Of a stretch of DNA of 64,000 bases, positions 49,502 to 58,631 are shown piece by piece. Every line of letters begins with the position of its first letter. The stretch's first letter is position 1. The DNA is taken from positions 1 through 64,000 of the forward strand of contig CAZREB010000012.1 of NCBI GenBank assembly GCA_964599095.1, read 5' to 3'. This DNA comes from SZAS-79 sp964599095. GTDB taxonomy: Bacteria > Pseudomonadota > Gammaproteobacteria > Burkholderiales > SG8-39. Made by a program: the position numbers and the translations under genes. Below the pieces are notes generated by a model, which was given only the letters and a program-made list of their open reading frames with translations, was not told where the DNA came from and did not search any database.

Positions 49502-52255
49502 ACGCAGCCGGTGGGGCAGCACCGGCACCTGCCGCATCCGCACGCCGGTGGCGTTCTCGATCGCGCCGAGGATTGCGGGCGCGGTCGGGATCAGGCCGGG
49601 TTCGCCGACGCCCTTGGCGCCGTACGGGCCGAGCGGTTCGTGCGCCTCGACCAGGATGCAGACCATGTGCGGCGCATCGCCGATGGTCGGGATCAGGTAG
49701 TCGTGCAGGTTCTCGGTGCGGCCGGGCAGGTACTCCTCCATCAGCGCAAGCCCGAGGCCCTGCACCGTGCCGCCCTGGATCTGGCCTTCGACGTGCACCG
49801 GGTTGATCGCGCGGCCGACGTCGTGCGCCGCGACGATGCGGATCACCTTGGTGGTGCCCAGGTCGATGTCGACTTCCACCTCCGCGATCTGCGCGGCAAA
49901 CGCGTAGGTGGCGTAGGGCACGCCTTGCCCGTCGGCATCCGCGGCCGTGGTCGGCGGGTCGAAGTAGCCTTCGCCGGCCAGGCCACGGGCGAGCGGCACG
50001 CGATGCGTGATGCCGTCCTTGCGGATCACGATCTGCGCGCCTTTGCCCCCTTGGCCCGCATTGCTCTCGATGGACAGGCGGTAGCGCCGGTCGAGGTATT
50101 CGCCGTCGGGTGCATTCGCCATGGCGAAGAGTTGCTTGCGCAAATCGAGCGCGGCGAGTTCGGTGGCCTTGCCCGAGACGAAAGTCTGGCGCGAGGCCGA
50201 AGTCTTGCCGGCATCCGCGGTGAGGTCGGTGTCGCCGGTGACGAGCCCGATCGTATCCATCGGCACGCCGAGCGCGTCGGCGGCGATTTGCGTGAGGATC
50301 GTGTTCGAGCCCTGGCCGATGTCCACGGCGCCGCTCTCTAGCGTGACGGTGCCGCTCTTCGAGACGCGGATTCGCATCGTCGACGGATTGGAAAGCGAAG
50401 TGTTGCCGATGCCGTACCACATGCAGCCGACGCCGATCCCGCGCCGGAGGTTGGTCGCCTTCGCGTTGAAGGCGGCGATTTCCCTTTGCGCGCTCTTCCA
50501 GTGCGGGCGCAGCGCCTTCAGGCATTCGGGCAGGCCGGCGGAATGCTCGAGCACTTGCCCGGTCGCCGTCGCATCCCCGGGCTTCAGCGCATTCTGCAGA
50601 CGGAACTCGAGGCGGTCGATGCCGAGCTTGTCGGCCAGTTCGTCCATCATCGCCTCGTGCGCGATCGCGCCCTGGGGCACGCCGAAACCGCGGAACGCGC
50701 CGGAAGGGTGGCAATGCGTGAAGAACCCGCGCCCGCGGGTTCGCACATTCGGCACGCAGTACGGGCCGGTCGCGTGGATCGGAACGCGCGTCGCGACAGT
50801 GGGGCCCCAACTCGCGTAGGCGCCGGTGTCGAATTCGGCATCGACTTCGCAGGCGACCAGCCTGCCGTCGGCATCGCAACCGAACTTCGCATGCACGCGC
50901 GCCGGGTGGCGCTTGGTCGTCGCGGCCATGCTCTCGGGGCGCGTGTAGACGCACGCGACTGCCTTGCCGGTAAGCCACGCCGCGATGCCGATCAACGGCT
51001 GGACGGACATGTCCAGTTTCCCGCCGAAGCCGCCGCCGCACGCCGTCGGCACGATCCGCACCTGCGTCGGCTTCAACTTCATGACGACTGCCATCTCGTC
51101 GCGATCCATGTACGGCGTCTGCGTCGTGACGTGGATCTCTATTCTGTCCCCCACGCGCTGCGCCCAGCCGGCCTCGGGCTCGATGTAGGCATGCTCGACG
51201 AAAGCGGTCTCGAAGCTGCCTTCCGCAACGGCGGCGCAACTCGCGAACGCCGCGGCCGCATCGCCCTTGCGCACGCCGCCGTCCTGCAGCAGGTTGCCGG
51301 GCCTGTCGGGAAGCACGAGCGGTGCGCCCGGCGCCATGGCCGCGTCCAGGCCGATGACCGGCGGCAGCGGCTCGTATTCGATCGGCAGCGTGGCGGCGTC
51401 GAACGACTCGACGGCCTCGCGAGTCCCCACGAGCGCGACGACCGCCTCGCCGCGGAAACGTGCTTCTCCGTCGGCCAGCACCGGCTGGTCCTTGATGTGC
51501 GGGTAGATGCCGAAGCCGTTGGACGGCACGTCCTTCGCCGTGAAGATGCGCACGAGTCCCGGCGTACGCGCCACCACGGCATCGAGGTCGCCAAGCCTGA
51601 ACCTTGCGTGATGATGCGGCGAGCGGATCGCCCGCAACCAGAGCGCATCCTTGGGGATCGCGTCCGCCCCATAGCACTCGCCGCCGGTCAGGCGCGGGAT
51701 CCCGTCGACCTTCGCGGCCCGTGCGCCGACGGCCTGCTCGGCTTTCGGCGAACCGCCGGGCTTCGGCCTGGCCGCTACGTCGACCAGGGCCTCGATGATC
51801 TTCTGGTAGCCGGTGCAGCGGCACAGTACGCCGCCGAGCGCGTCCTTGACCTCGGCCTCGCCGGGCTTCGGGTTGCGCGCGAGCAGGTCGGCCGCGGCCA
51901 TCAGCATCCCGGGCGTGCAGATGCCGCACTGGGCCGCGCCGTGTTTCTGGAATGCGTTCTGCAGGGCCGACAGGCGCCCGTCCTTCGCCAGTCCTTCCAC
52001 CGTCGTGACTTCGCGTCCCGATGCCTGGCCCAGGGCAGTGAGGCACGCGCAGACCTGGCGCCCGTCGAGCAGCACGGTGCAGGCGCCGCAATCGCCGGCG
52101 TTGCACCCGATCTTGGTGCCGGTCAGGCCGAGGTCGTCGCGCAGCACGTCGGCCAGGCGCGTGACCGGCGGCGCCGACACGCGCACCCGCTTGCCGTTGA
52201 CCTTGAGGGAAGTGGTCGCAGTGCCCGCGAGGAATTCGGCGCGCGGCTTGTTCAT
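49475..52255 (-). CDS. Fused [2Fe-2S]-molybdenum hydroxylase (xanthine dehydrogenase family)
   Basis: The 926-residue protein combines a ferredoxin-like plus all-helical [2Fe-2S] module (residues 1-165: CNAGDCGAC with Cys51/56/59, then GAAQCGICTPGM and CRCTGYQ) with a molybdopterin-binding module (about 180-920). Conserved points are ACGGGFGGK, AFRGFGVPQ, the cofactor loop GQGSNTILTQIA and the catalytic-Glu motif KGVGEPGL. ATG 52255 overlaps the FAD-subunit stop. Hydroxylation of an N-heterocycle or aldehyde is expected. Its last codons come from repeat copy C. Confidence 0.93.
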   Translation of the reverse strand: MNKPRAEFLAGTATTSLKVNGKRVRVSAPPVTRLADVLRDDLGLTGTKIGCNAGDCGACTVLLDGRQVCACLTALGQASGREVTTVEGLAKDGRLSALQNAFQKHGAAQCGICTPGMLMAAADLLARNPKPGEAEVKDALGGVLCRCTGYQKIIEALVDVAARPKPGGSPKAEQAVGARAAKVDGIPRLTGGECYGADAIPKDALWLRAIRSPHHHARFRLGDLDAVVARTPGLVRIFTAKDVPSNGFGIYPHIKDQPVLADGEARFRGEAVVALVGTREAVESFDAATLPIEYEPLPPVIGLDAAMAPGAPLVLPDRPGNLLQDGGVRKGDAAAAFASCAAVAEGSFETAFVEHAYIEPEAGWAQRVGDRIEIHVTTQTPYMDRDEMAVVMKLKPTQVRIVPTACGGGFGGKLDMSVQPLIGIAAWLTGKAVACVYTRPESMAATTKRHPARVHAKFGCDADGRLVACEVDAEFDTGAYASWGPTVATRVPIHATGPYCVPNVRTRGRGFFTHCHPSGAFRGFGVPQGAIAHEAMMDELADKLGIDRLEFRLQNALKPGDATATGQVLEHSAGLPECLKALRPHWKSAQREIAAFNAKATNLRRGIGVGCMWYGIGNTSLSNPSTMRIRVSKSGTVTLESGAVDIGQGSNTILTQIAADALGVPMDTIGLVTGDTDLTADAGKTSASRQTFVSGKATELAALDLRKQLFAMANAPDGEYLDRRYRLSIESNAGQGGKGAQIVIRKDGITHRVPLARGLAGEGYFDPPTTAADADGQGVPYATYAFAAQIAEVEVDIDLGTTKVIRIVAAHDVGRAINPVHVEGQIQGGTVQGLGLALMEEYLPGRTENLHDYLIPTIGDAPHMVCILVEAHEPLGPYGAKGVGEPGLIPTAPAILGAIENATGVRMRQVPVLPHRLRAEMLPKNS

Positions 52256-53100
52256 CGGCAAGCCCCGGCGATGGTCCTCTGGACGACGGTGAGTGCGGAG
52301 TCGAGGCGGTAACCGGCGCTCGCGCGCACATCGTCGATCGGCGCAAGCGGCGCAAGGTGGCTGGCTTCGACCAGGCCGGGCAGGCCGGCGTCCATGCGCT
52401 TGCCGCGCAGCGCTTCTTCTGCCGCGGGCAGGCGAACGGCGACCGGCGAGCAGGAACCGACCGCGATGCGCGCGTCCTGCACGATGCCGTTCTCATGCTC
52501 GATGACGGCGCTCGCCATCGCAATCGAGATCACGAGGTACTTGCGCGCGCCCAGCTTGAGGAAATGGCTGCGCGCCGCGTGTTTCGGTTTCGGCACCAGG
52601 ATGGCGGTGAGCAGTTCGTCGCCCTCGCGCGCGGTCTTGCGCGGCCCGAGGATGAACTGCGCGAGCGGCAGCACCCGCACGCCCCGGGCGCTGGCAAGCT
52701 CCACACTCGCATCTAGCGCGAGCAGGGCCGGCACGCCGTCGGCGGCCGGGGAGGCATTGCACAGGTTGCCGGCCAGCGTGCCGCTGTTCTGCACCTGCAC
52801 TCCGCCGATCTCGCGGGCGGCGAGCTTCAGGCCGTCGAACACCGGCGGCAGCGGGGTCTCGAGCAGGTCGGTCCAGGTAGTCGCGGCGCCGATGCGCCAC
52901 CGGTCGACGTCCGATGCGATCTCGCGCAACCCGCGGATCGCCGTGATGTCGAGGATCGCGTCGGTGAGCGGGCGTCCTACGCGGGCCGCGTAGTAATCGG
53001 TGCCGCCGGCGAGGATCGTGAAATTGCCGCCTGCGAGGTGGTGCAGCGCCTCGTCCGGTCGGGTGGGGCGAAGGTAGGCGGGAGCGGTGCGCGCGGACAT
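52252..53100 (-). CDS. FAD-binding medium subunit of the molybdenum hydroxylase
   Basis: The 282-residue CoxM/XdhB-type flavoprotein has the FAD motif FTILAGGTDYYAAR and the second segment GGVQVQNSGTLAGNLCNASP that contacts the isoalloxazine region, followed by a C-terminal CO_deh_flav_C domain. It passes electrons from the [2Fe-2S] centres to its acceptor. The stop overlaps the start of the catalytic subunit by ATGA. A small ferredoxin subunit gene is absent because that module is fused to the catalytic chain. Confidence 0.93.
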   Translation of the reverse strand: MSARTAPAYLRPTRPDEALHHLAGGNFTILAGGTDYYAARVGRPLTDAILDITAIRGLREIASDVDRWRIGAATTWTDLLETPLPPVFDGLKLAAREIGGVQVQNSGTLAGNLCNASPAADGVPALLALDASVELASARGVRVLPLAQFILGPRKTAREGDELLTAILVPKPKHAARSHFLKLGARKYLVISIAMASAVIEHENGIVQDARIAVGSCSPVAVRLPAAEEALRGKRMDAGLPGLVEASHLAPLAPIDDVRASAGYRLDSALTVVQRTIAGACR

Positions 53101-53146
53101 GCGCGTATTTTGCCCCGTTCCCGGCTTGCGTGGCAGCCCGGCGGCG

Positions 53147-56100
53147 TCAGGCGGCGATGCGCTCGGGCCTGAGCTTCAATTCGCGCAGGCAGCGGTCGAT
53201 CCACTGCGCGGTGAGCTTTTCGTGCACGCCATTCTGGGCCAGGCGCTGGTTCAGTGCATGGAAATCGACACGGTCGAGCGGCTGGTCCTGGTTGAAGCAG
53301 GAAAACACGAAGGTCTGCCTGCCGGTGGCCGGATCGGTTTGCGGCTGGATGCACTGTGCACAGATTTCTTTCATCATGCACTGCATTGGTGAGTTGATCG
53401 AACCGATGCCGGTGTGCGATGCCTTGAGGTAGGGCTTCAGGACCTCGTGGCGCGCGCGGCCGACCGCGGCCATCATGCGGTCCGAGCCGATCGCGATGAT
53501 GCGGTCGCAGTCGGAAAAGGCAATGACCTGCGCGCCCAGGGTGCCGCCCGCATAAGCCTGCATCGCCTGCACGATATTGCCGACAAACGCGCGGTCCTGT
53601 GTTCGCGATGCCTTGAAGCCCGGCGCCTCGTCGCTGCACCAGACGACCACATCGGCCGCCTTCTCTATCTCGTCGACCTTGTAGCGGTCGATCATCTTCT
53701 TGTAGCCGGCGAAGTAGAGCACTTTCGAGCCGGCCGCGCGCAGCGCCTGGCCGATGGAGAACAGCACCGCATTGCCCAGGCCGCCGCCGACGAGCACGAC
53801 CGTCTCGCCCGAGGGGATCTCGGTCGGCGTGCCGGTGGGGCCCATCAGGATGACCGGCTCGCCCGGCTTGAGGTAGGCGCACAGGTCGGCCGAGCCGCCC
53901 ATTTCGAGGACGATGGTAGACAACAGGCCCTTCGGCTTGTCCACCCAGGCACCGGTAAGCGCGAGGCCCTCCATGGCGAGCGTGGTGCCCGCCACGCGCG
54001 TGGCGAGCGTCTCGAAATTCTGCAGGCGGTAGAACTGGCCGGGCTCGAACTTGCGCGCGGCCATCGGCGCGCGCACGACAACTTCGACGATCGTCGGCGT
54101 GAGGCGCTTCACTTCGTGCACGATCGGGCGCAACTCGGCATTCATGCGCTCGAGGAAGGCTGCGTCGCCGAGTTTGGAGGCGGGCTCGACCTTCGAGAGC
54201 ACGCCGCTGACCACCGGGTAGCCCTGCTTGGCACCGCCCATGGCCTTGACCACGTTGCCGAAGAACGAGGGATGCAGGTCGCCGAAGAAGCTGATGAAGC
54301 GCCCGTCGCCCTGCCGGTGCAGCAGCACGTCGGCGCGCTGCGGCTTGGAGATCGCGCGCTCGGGCTTCACCGGTTCGCCGTTCTCGTCGCAGGCTTCGAA
54401 ATACTTGCCGTCGAGCTTGAAGTGGCCAGCATCCTCGCGCGCGAGGACGGTATTCGGCTGCGTGCCGGCGGCCACCAGCAAGGAGCGTGCAGGCAGATCG
54501 ACCGTCCCGGCCTCGGCCCATTTGCCGTCGGCGCCCATTTTCTGGACCGCGAACCGGACCGCCTTTGCATGCCCGTGCTCGTCGATGTCGACGCGGGTAG
54601 GCGACAGGCCTTCGGCGAAAGAGATGCCTTCCTCGAGGGCCTTTTCGACTTCCTCGTGGTTCAGCGTATAGGACGGGCTGTCGATCAGGCGGCGGCGATA
54701 GGCGATCGTCACGCCGCCCCAGGATTTCAGCAATCCGATGTGCTCGGATGCAGGCGCTTTGCGCAACGCGCGTCCGTGCGCAATGAATTCATCGGCAATC
54801 GCCTGTTCTTCGCGGTTCCAGGCGGCGCGCACCGCCGCCTCGCCGCGCTCGGCGACCAGGGTTTCGTAGCGCGCGAGGAATTTCTCGACCTGCACGACGT
54901 AATAGGCGAGCGATTCGGTCGCGGTGTCGATCGCTGTCAGGCCGCCGCCGATCACGACCACCGGCAGGCGGATCTGCAGGTTGGCAATCGAATCGTTCTT
55001 GGCGGCACCTGTGAGTTGCAGCGCCATCAGGAAGTCGGACGCGGCACGCACGCCGCGCGCAAACCCGTTCGGGATTTCCAGCAGCGTGGGGCGGCCTGCG
55101 CCGGCCGCGAGCGTGATGTGGTCGAAGCCGAGGCCGCCGGCCTCCTGCGGCGCAAAGGCGTCCTCGGCAGTGATCGTGCCGCCGAAGCGCACGCCGCCGA
55201 ACATTGCGAACTGCGAGCGGCGCTCGAGCAGCAGGCGGACGATCTTGAGGAAATTCTTGTCCCACCGCACCGTGATGCCGTACTCGGCCACGCCGCCGAA
55301 GCCGGCCATGACGCGCTCGCCGAGCGACTCGTAAAGCTCCCGGACATCGCGGATCGGCTTGAACGGCACGCGCCGGCCCGAGGAGTCTACGCCCGAGAAT
55401 TCGGGGGGCAGCGGCTCGATCTTCAGGCCGTCGATGCCGACCACCGTATGGCCGTCGTTCATCAGGTGGTGCGCGACGCCGAAGCCCGCCGGGCCGAGGC
55501 CGACCACCAGCACGCGCTTGCCGCTGGGCGCTTTCGGGTACGGGCGTGCAAGGTGCAACGGGTTCCAGCGCGTCAGGAGCGAATAGATCTCGAATCCCCA
55601 CGGCAACTCGAGCACGTCCTTGAGCGTGCGGGTCTCGGCCTGCGGGATGTCGACCGGCGCCTGCTTCTGGTAGATGCAGGATTTCATGCAGTCGTTGCAG
55701 ATGCGGTGCCCGGTGGCGGCGACCACCGGGTTGTCGACGCAGATGATCGCCAGGGCGCCCAGCGGCTGGCCGCGTGTCTTGACGAGGTGGAACTCGGAGA
55801 TCTTTTCTTCCAGCGGGCAGCCGGCGAGCGTGACGCCGAAGGTGCTCTTCTTGAATCCCTGGGCCGGAGCTTTTTCCTTCAGGCCCTTGGAGCACGAGTC
55901 CTTGCCCTGCTCATGGCACCAGATGCAGTAGTTGGCCTGGTCGAGCGCCCCGGTGAGGTCGGTCCCCGGGTCGGTCAGCGCAAAGCCTTCACGCTGGCGC
56001 AGGTGGTCGGCCGTGAGTGTGTGCTCCGGGAATCCGCGCGATTCGTCGGTGTGAATCGGCACCAGCCGCATGAAATCGAGCTTGGTCGGCACCTTGAAGA

Positions 56101-56668
56101 GCACGCCTGCGCGATGCTTCTTCTTGCCGGCCGGCGTGGTGGTGGCCCAGGCGGCGTAGCGTGCGGCCAGGTCGAGTTTCGCGGCGTTCAGCGTTTCGTC
56201 CTTCTGCCACTCGGTAATGTGCCAGGCAAAGGCGAGTTCGGTGAAAGGCTCCTCGAAGATCGCAGCGAGCTGCTTTTCCGCGGCATCGCCATCGACCGCG
56301 GCCGCATCCTCGGCCTTGACCTTGTGCACGGCACGGCGCTGTACGAACAGGCGCTTGACCGAATAGATTGGCGCAAGCTCGTGATGCCGGCCGGCCAGCT
56401 TGTGCAGTTCGGATTCGATGCCGAACAGCTTCGCGATGAAATCCTCGACGTGCGGAGCCAATGCGATCAGCAGTTCCGATTCGGCCTTGGCCGCGAGCGA
56501 GGCGGGTTCCCTGCGTGCCGCCACCAGCCGGTCGGCGAGCGCCATGTCGATCTCGCGCACGAACCCCAGGAAGGCTGCGTCCACCCGGACCAGCCCCTCG
56601 CGGGCATAGAGGTCCTCGAAGGACAGGCCGAAGCGCAGGGCGGGGGCGGAAGCGGTGGAGGCTGGCAT
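53147..56668 (-). CDS. Three-module Fe-S flavoprotein oxidoreductase (GltD-like core, PyrK/FNR-like tail)
   Basis: The product has 1173 residues from ATG 56668. An ATG at 56692 is in frame but lies only three bases after the -10 hexamer, so it cannot be on the transcript. Residues 1-360 are an unfamiliar domain with Cys-rich stretches (NYCIWCHEQGKDSC, HRICNDCMKSC). The middle is a GltD/NADPH-flavin module with VLVVGLGPAGFGVAHHL and VVVIGGGLTAIDTATES. The last 320 or so residues are FNR/PyrK-like (GPTGTP, VLVGGGLGNAVLFS) with a CMMKEICAQC Fe-S loop. It may link NAD(P)H to ferredoxin for the reductase encoded downstream. Confidence 0.85.
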   Translation of the reverse strand: MPASTASAPALRFGLSFEDLYAREGLVRVDAAFLGFVREIDMALADRLVAARREPASLAAKAESELLIALAPHVEDFIAKLFGIESELHKLAGRHHELAPIYSVKRLFVQRRAVHKVKAEDAAAVDGDAAEKQLAAIFEEPFTELAFAWHITEWQKDETLNAAKLDLAARYAAWATTTPAGKKKHRAGVLFKVPTKLDFMRLVPIHTDESRGFPEHTLTADHLRQREGFALTDPGTDLTGALDQANYCIWCHEQGKDSCSKGLKEKAPAQGFKKSTFGVTLAGCPLEEKISEFHLVKTRGQPLGALAIICVDNPVVAATGHRICNDCMKSCIYQKQAPVDIPQAETRTLKDVLELPWGFEIYSLLTRWNPLHLARPYPKAPSGKRVLVVGLGPAGFGVAHHLMNDGHTVVGIDGLKIEPLPPEFSGVDSSGRRVPFKPIRDVRELYESLGERVMAGFGGVAEYGITVRWDKNFLKIVRLLLERRSQFAMFGGVRFGGTITAEDAFAPQEAGGLGFDHITLAAGAGRPTLLEIPNGFARGVRAASDFLMALQLTGAAKNDSIANLQIRLPVVVIGGGLTAIDTATESLAYYVVQVEKFLARYETLVAERGEAAVRAAWNREEQAIADEFIAHGRALRKAPASEHIGLLKSWGGVTIAYRRRLIDSPSYTLNHEEVEKALEEGISFAEGLSPTRVDIDEHGHAKAVRFAVQKMGADGKWAEAGTVDLPARSLLVAAGTQPNTVLAREDAGHFKLDGKYFEACDENGEPVKPERAISKPQRADVLLHRQGDGRFISFFGDLHPSFFGNVVKAMGGAKQGYPVVSGVLSKVEPASKLGDAAFLERMNAELRPIVHEVKRLTPTIVEVVVRAPMAARKFEPGQFYRLQNFETLATRVAGTTLAMEGLALTGAWVDKPKGLLSTIVLEMGGSADLCAYLKPGEPVILMGPTGTPTEIPSGETVVLVGGGLGNAVLFSIGQALRAAGSKVLYFAGYKKMIDRYKVDEIEKAADVVVWCSDEAPGFKASRTQDRAFVGNIVQAMQAYAGGTLGAQVIAFSDCDRIIAIGSDRMMAAVGRARHEVLKPYLKASHTGIGSINSPMQCMMKEICAQCIQPQTDPATGRQTFVFSCFNQDQPLDRVDFHALNQRLAQNGVHEKLTAQWIDRCLRELKLRPERIAA

Positions 56669-56695
56669 TCGGGATTTCGCGATCAAAAACATGAA

Positions 56696-56724
56696 ATTAT
56701 CGTCGATCGCCGAGGCCGGCTCAA
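56696..56724 (-). promoter_or_regulatory. Sigma-70-like promoter of the flavoprotein operon
   Basis: On the minus strand TTGAGC (56724-56719) and GATAAT (56701-56696) are 17 bases apart. Transcription would start near 56689. That excludes the ATG at 56692 and leaves about 20 bases of leader before ATG 56668. It is the best promoter in the window and heads the minus-strand molybdenum hydroxylase cluster. Confidence 0.65.
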
Positions 56725-56743
56725 GGAAGTAATTCTTATCAGC

Positions 56744-57706
56744 TTATGACCGCTGCCGCGCCTGCCTCCCCAGGCCGACGGCCTGCAGGTCGGTCATCAA
56801 TGCGGATTGCTCCGCGGCGCCCAACGCGCGCACCGGCGTGCGCGTCGGCCCGGCCGCAAGGCCCATTGCCGCGGCCCACACCTTGAGTGCGGCCGACGGC
56901 GGGCGGCCTGAGCGCAGCGGTCCCATGATCCAGCGGTTGTAGATCGTGCGCAGCGGCGCGAGTTCGTCGAACGCCCGGCGAAATCCCTGCAGGTCGCCTC
57001 GCTGGAATTGCGCGAAATAATCCGCGATCGGCCTTCGCCCGGCGCTCTGGTAAAGGTAAGGCTCGGGATCGGCGAACAGCAACGTCTGCCCGTGGACCGA
57101 AAGGTTTTCGGCCCAGTGCTCTTCCATCGGGTCGCTGACCACCACTTTCGTGCCGCAGGCCTTGCGCACCGCGATCCGGTCGGCGTCGCTCCCGGCGGCC
57201 TTGATGCCTTTCACGTTCGGGAGATCGCACAATTGCGCCAGCAGTTGCGGGCTCAGCATGTAGCCCGGGGCCGGGGTGTTGAAGATGATGATCCCGATGT
57301 CGGTGGCTGAGCAGACGGCGCCGAAGTATTCGAGCAGCGCGTCGTCGGTGCGCGGGCAGGTCGCCGGGTTCATGATGGTTGCGTAGTGGCAGCCGGCATC
57401 GCGCGCATGCCTCACGAGATCGATTGTCTCGGCAAGCGAGTGGTGCGTGCAATTGGGCGCCATGCCCAGTTGCCCGGCGGCCGCGTCGGACAGGGTCGCG
57501 ACGAACGCTTTGCGCTCTTCGAGCGTCAGGGACCAGTGCTCGCCCATCAGGCCGCAGAAGAAGACGCCTTTGAGGTGGAGGTCGTCCACATAGATGCGGC
57601 AATTCCTGCGGATGCCTTCCACGTCGAGCGTCCCGTCCGGCCGGAAGGGGGTGTGGATCGCAGCCCAGAGGCCGCCGTTCTCGATGTCGAATCCTGCAGA
57701 CGCCAT
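56744..57706 (-). CDS. DHDPS/N-acetylneuraminate lyase-family aldolase
   Basis: The product has 320 residues from ATG 57706, chosen over a non-ATG at 57742 because family similarity starts at FDIENGGLWAAIHTPF. It is a TIM barrel with G-x-x-G-E-H (FFCGLMGEHWSLT), a candidate Schiff-base Lys in NVKGIKAAGSD and a Tyr-poor loop. The class includes dihydrodipicolinate synthase, 2-keto-3-deoxy-gluconate aldolases and others. It lies 51 bp beyond the flavoprotein promoter. The substrate is unknown. Confidence 0.85.
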   Translation of the reverse strand: MASAGFDIENGGLWAAIHTPFRPDGTLDVEGIRRNCRIYVDDLHLKGVFFCGLMGEHWSLTLEERKAFVATLSDAAAGQLGMAPNCTHHSLAETIDLVRHARDAGCHYATIMNPATCPRTDDALLEYFGAVCSATDIGIIIFNTPAPGYMLSPQLLAQLCDLPNVKGIKAAGSDADRIAVRKACGTKVVVSDPMEEHWAENLSVHGQTLLFADPEPYLYQSAGRRPIADYFAQFQRGDLQGFRRAFDELAPLRTIYNRWIMGPLRSGRPPSAALKVWAAAMGLAAGPTRTPVRALGAAEQSALMTDLQAVGLGRQARQRS

Positions 57707-57776
57707 GGGGCCGATTCCTGTTCCGGTCGAAGGAGCCGGCACTATCGCCCGATCTGGCGCGTGTTCGCAAATGGCT

Positions 57777-57802
57777 TAAAATCCGCCCCTCATTTCAGGG
57801 GG
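57777..57802 (+). promoter_or_regulatory. -10 element and RBS-overlapping hairpin of the SDR gene
   Basis: TAAAAT at 57777-57782 can serve as a -10, but no good -35 is visible. CCCCT (57786-57790) pairs with AGGGG (57797-57801) around CATTTC. The right arm is part of the only ribosome-binding site (AGGGGG, seven bases before ATG 57810), so the hairpin could limit initiation. Confidence 0.4.
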
Positions 57803-57809
57803 ATCCGGC

Positions 57810-58571
57810 ATGCAGATCAAAGACAGCGTTTTTCTAGTGACCGGTGGCGCTTCGGGCCTCGGAGCAGCCAGTGCGCGCATGGCTGTGGAAAACGGCGCCA
57901 AGGTGGTCATCGCCGACCTTCAGGACGGCACGGCCTACGCGAAAGAACTCGGCGCAAACGCGCGCTACATCAAGACCAACGTGACAGCCGAAGCCGACGG
58001 CATGGCCGCAGTGGCGCTGGCGCTCAAGGAGTTCGGCGGCCTCAACGTGCTGATCAACTGCGCGGGCATTGCGATCGGCGAGAAGACGATCGGCAAGAAC
58101 GGCCCGCATGCACTCGACTCCTTCACGCGGGTGATCACGGTCAACCTGATCGGCACCTTCAACATGATCCGCCTTGCGGCCGAGGCGATGGCCAAGGGCC
58201 AGCCGAACGCGTCGGGCGAGCGCGGCGTGATCGTCAATACCGCCTCGGTTGCCGCCTACGACGGCCAGATCGGGCAGGCGGCCTATTCGGCCTCGAAGGG
58301 CGGCGTGGTCGGGATGACGCTCCCGATCGCGCGCGATCTTTCGCGCGACGGAATTCGCGTGGTCACGATCGCGCCCGGAATCTTCGAGACGCCGATGCTG
58401 CTGGGCATGCCGAAGGAAGTGCAGGACGCACTCGGCAAGATGGTGCCGTTTCCCTCGCGCCTGGGCAGAGCCCCGGAATACGCGGCGCTCGCCCGGCACA
58501 TCGTCGAGAACGAGATGCTGAACGGCGAGACGATCCGCCTGGACGGCGCGATCCGGATGGCGCCGAAGTAG
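57810..58571 (+). CDS. Short-chain dehydrogenase, 3-hydroxyacyl-CoA dehydrogenase type 2-like
   Basis: The 253-residue SDR has the NAD motif TGGASGLG at residues 12-19, NCAGIAIG, the catalytic Ser region IVNTASVAAYDGQ and Tyr-x3-Lys in AYSASKGG. The pattern (VFLVTGGASGLGAASARM, LRRDGIRV-like SRDGIRVVTIAPGIFETPML) matches the HSD10/HADH2 group that oxidises 3-hydroxyacyl-CoAs. Monocistronic expression from its own promoter is likely. Together with the crotonase, CoA-transferase and thioesterase genes it fits acyl-CoA catabolism. Confidence 0.9.
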   Translation: MQIKDSVFLVTGGASGLGAASARMAVENGAKVVIADLQDGTAYAKELGANARYIKTNVTAEADGMAAVALALKEFGGLNVLINCAGIAIGEKTIGKNGPHALDSFTRVITVNLIGTFNMIRLAAEAMAKGQPNASGERGVIVNTASVAAYDGQIGQAAYSASKGGVVGMTLPIARDLSRDGIRVVTIAPGIFETPMLLGMPKEVQDALGKMVPFPSRLGRAPEYAALARHIVENEMLNGETIRLDGAIRMAPK

Positions 58572-58590
58572 GGAAAGCGGGTTTTTTATT

Positions 58591-58623
58591 CCCGGAGATC
58601 AGCCGCCGATGCGGCTCTCCGGG
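58591..58623. repeat. Strong hairpin, possible diverged repeat copy D
   Basis: CCCGGAGA plus GCCGC (58591-58598, 58602-58606) pairs with GCGGC plus TCTCCGGG (58611-58623), giving a 13-bp stem with a TCA bulge and CGAT loop. The centre (GCCGATGCGGCT) matches repeat copy B at 34546-34607, but the TGGCAGCATT ends are missing. It sits between convergent genes and may help end transcripts, though no T-run follows. Confidence 0.55.
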
Positions 58624-58631
58624 TAGTTTGC

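Noticed and set aside
53414..56749. A plus-strand open frame of 1111 codons opposite the flavoprotein gene
   Set aside because: It is a shadow of a highly biased GC-rich gene; its translation is Arg/His/Asp-rich with no recognisable domain, while the minus strand has clear motifs.
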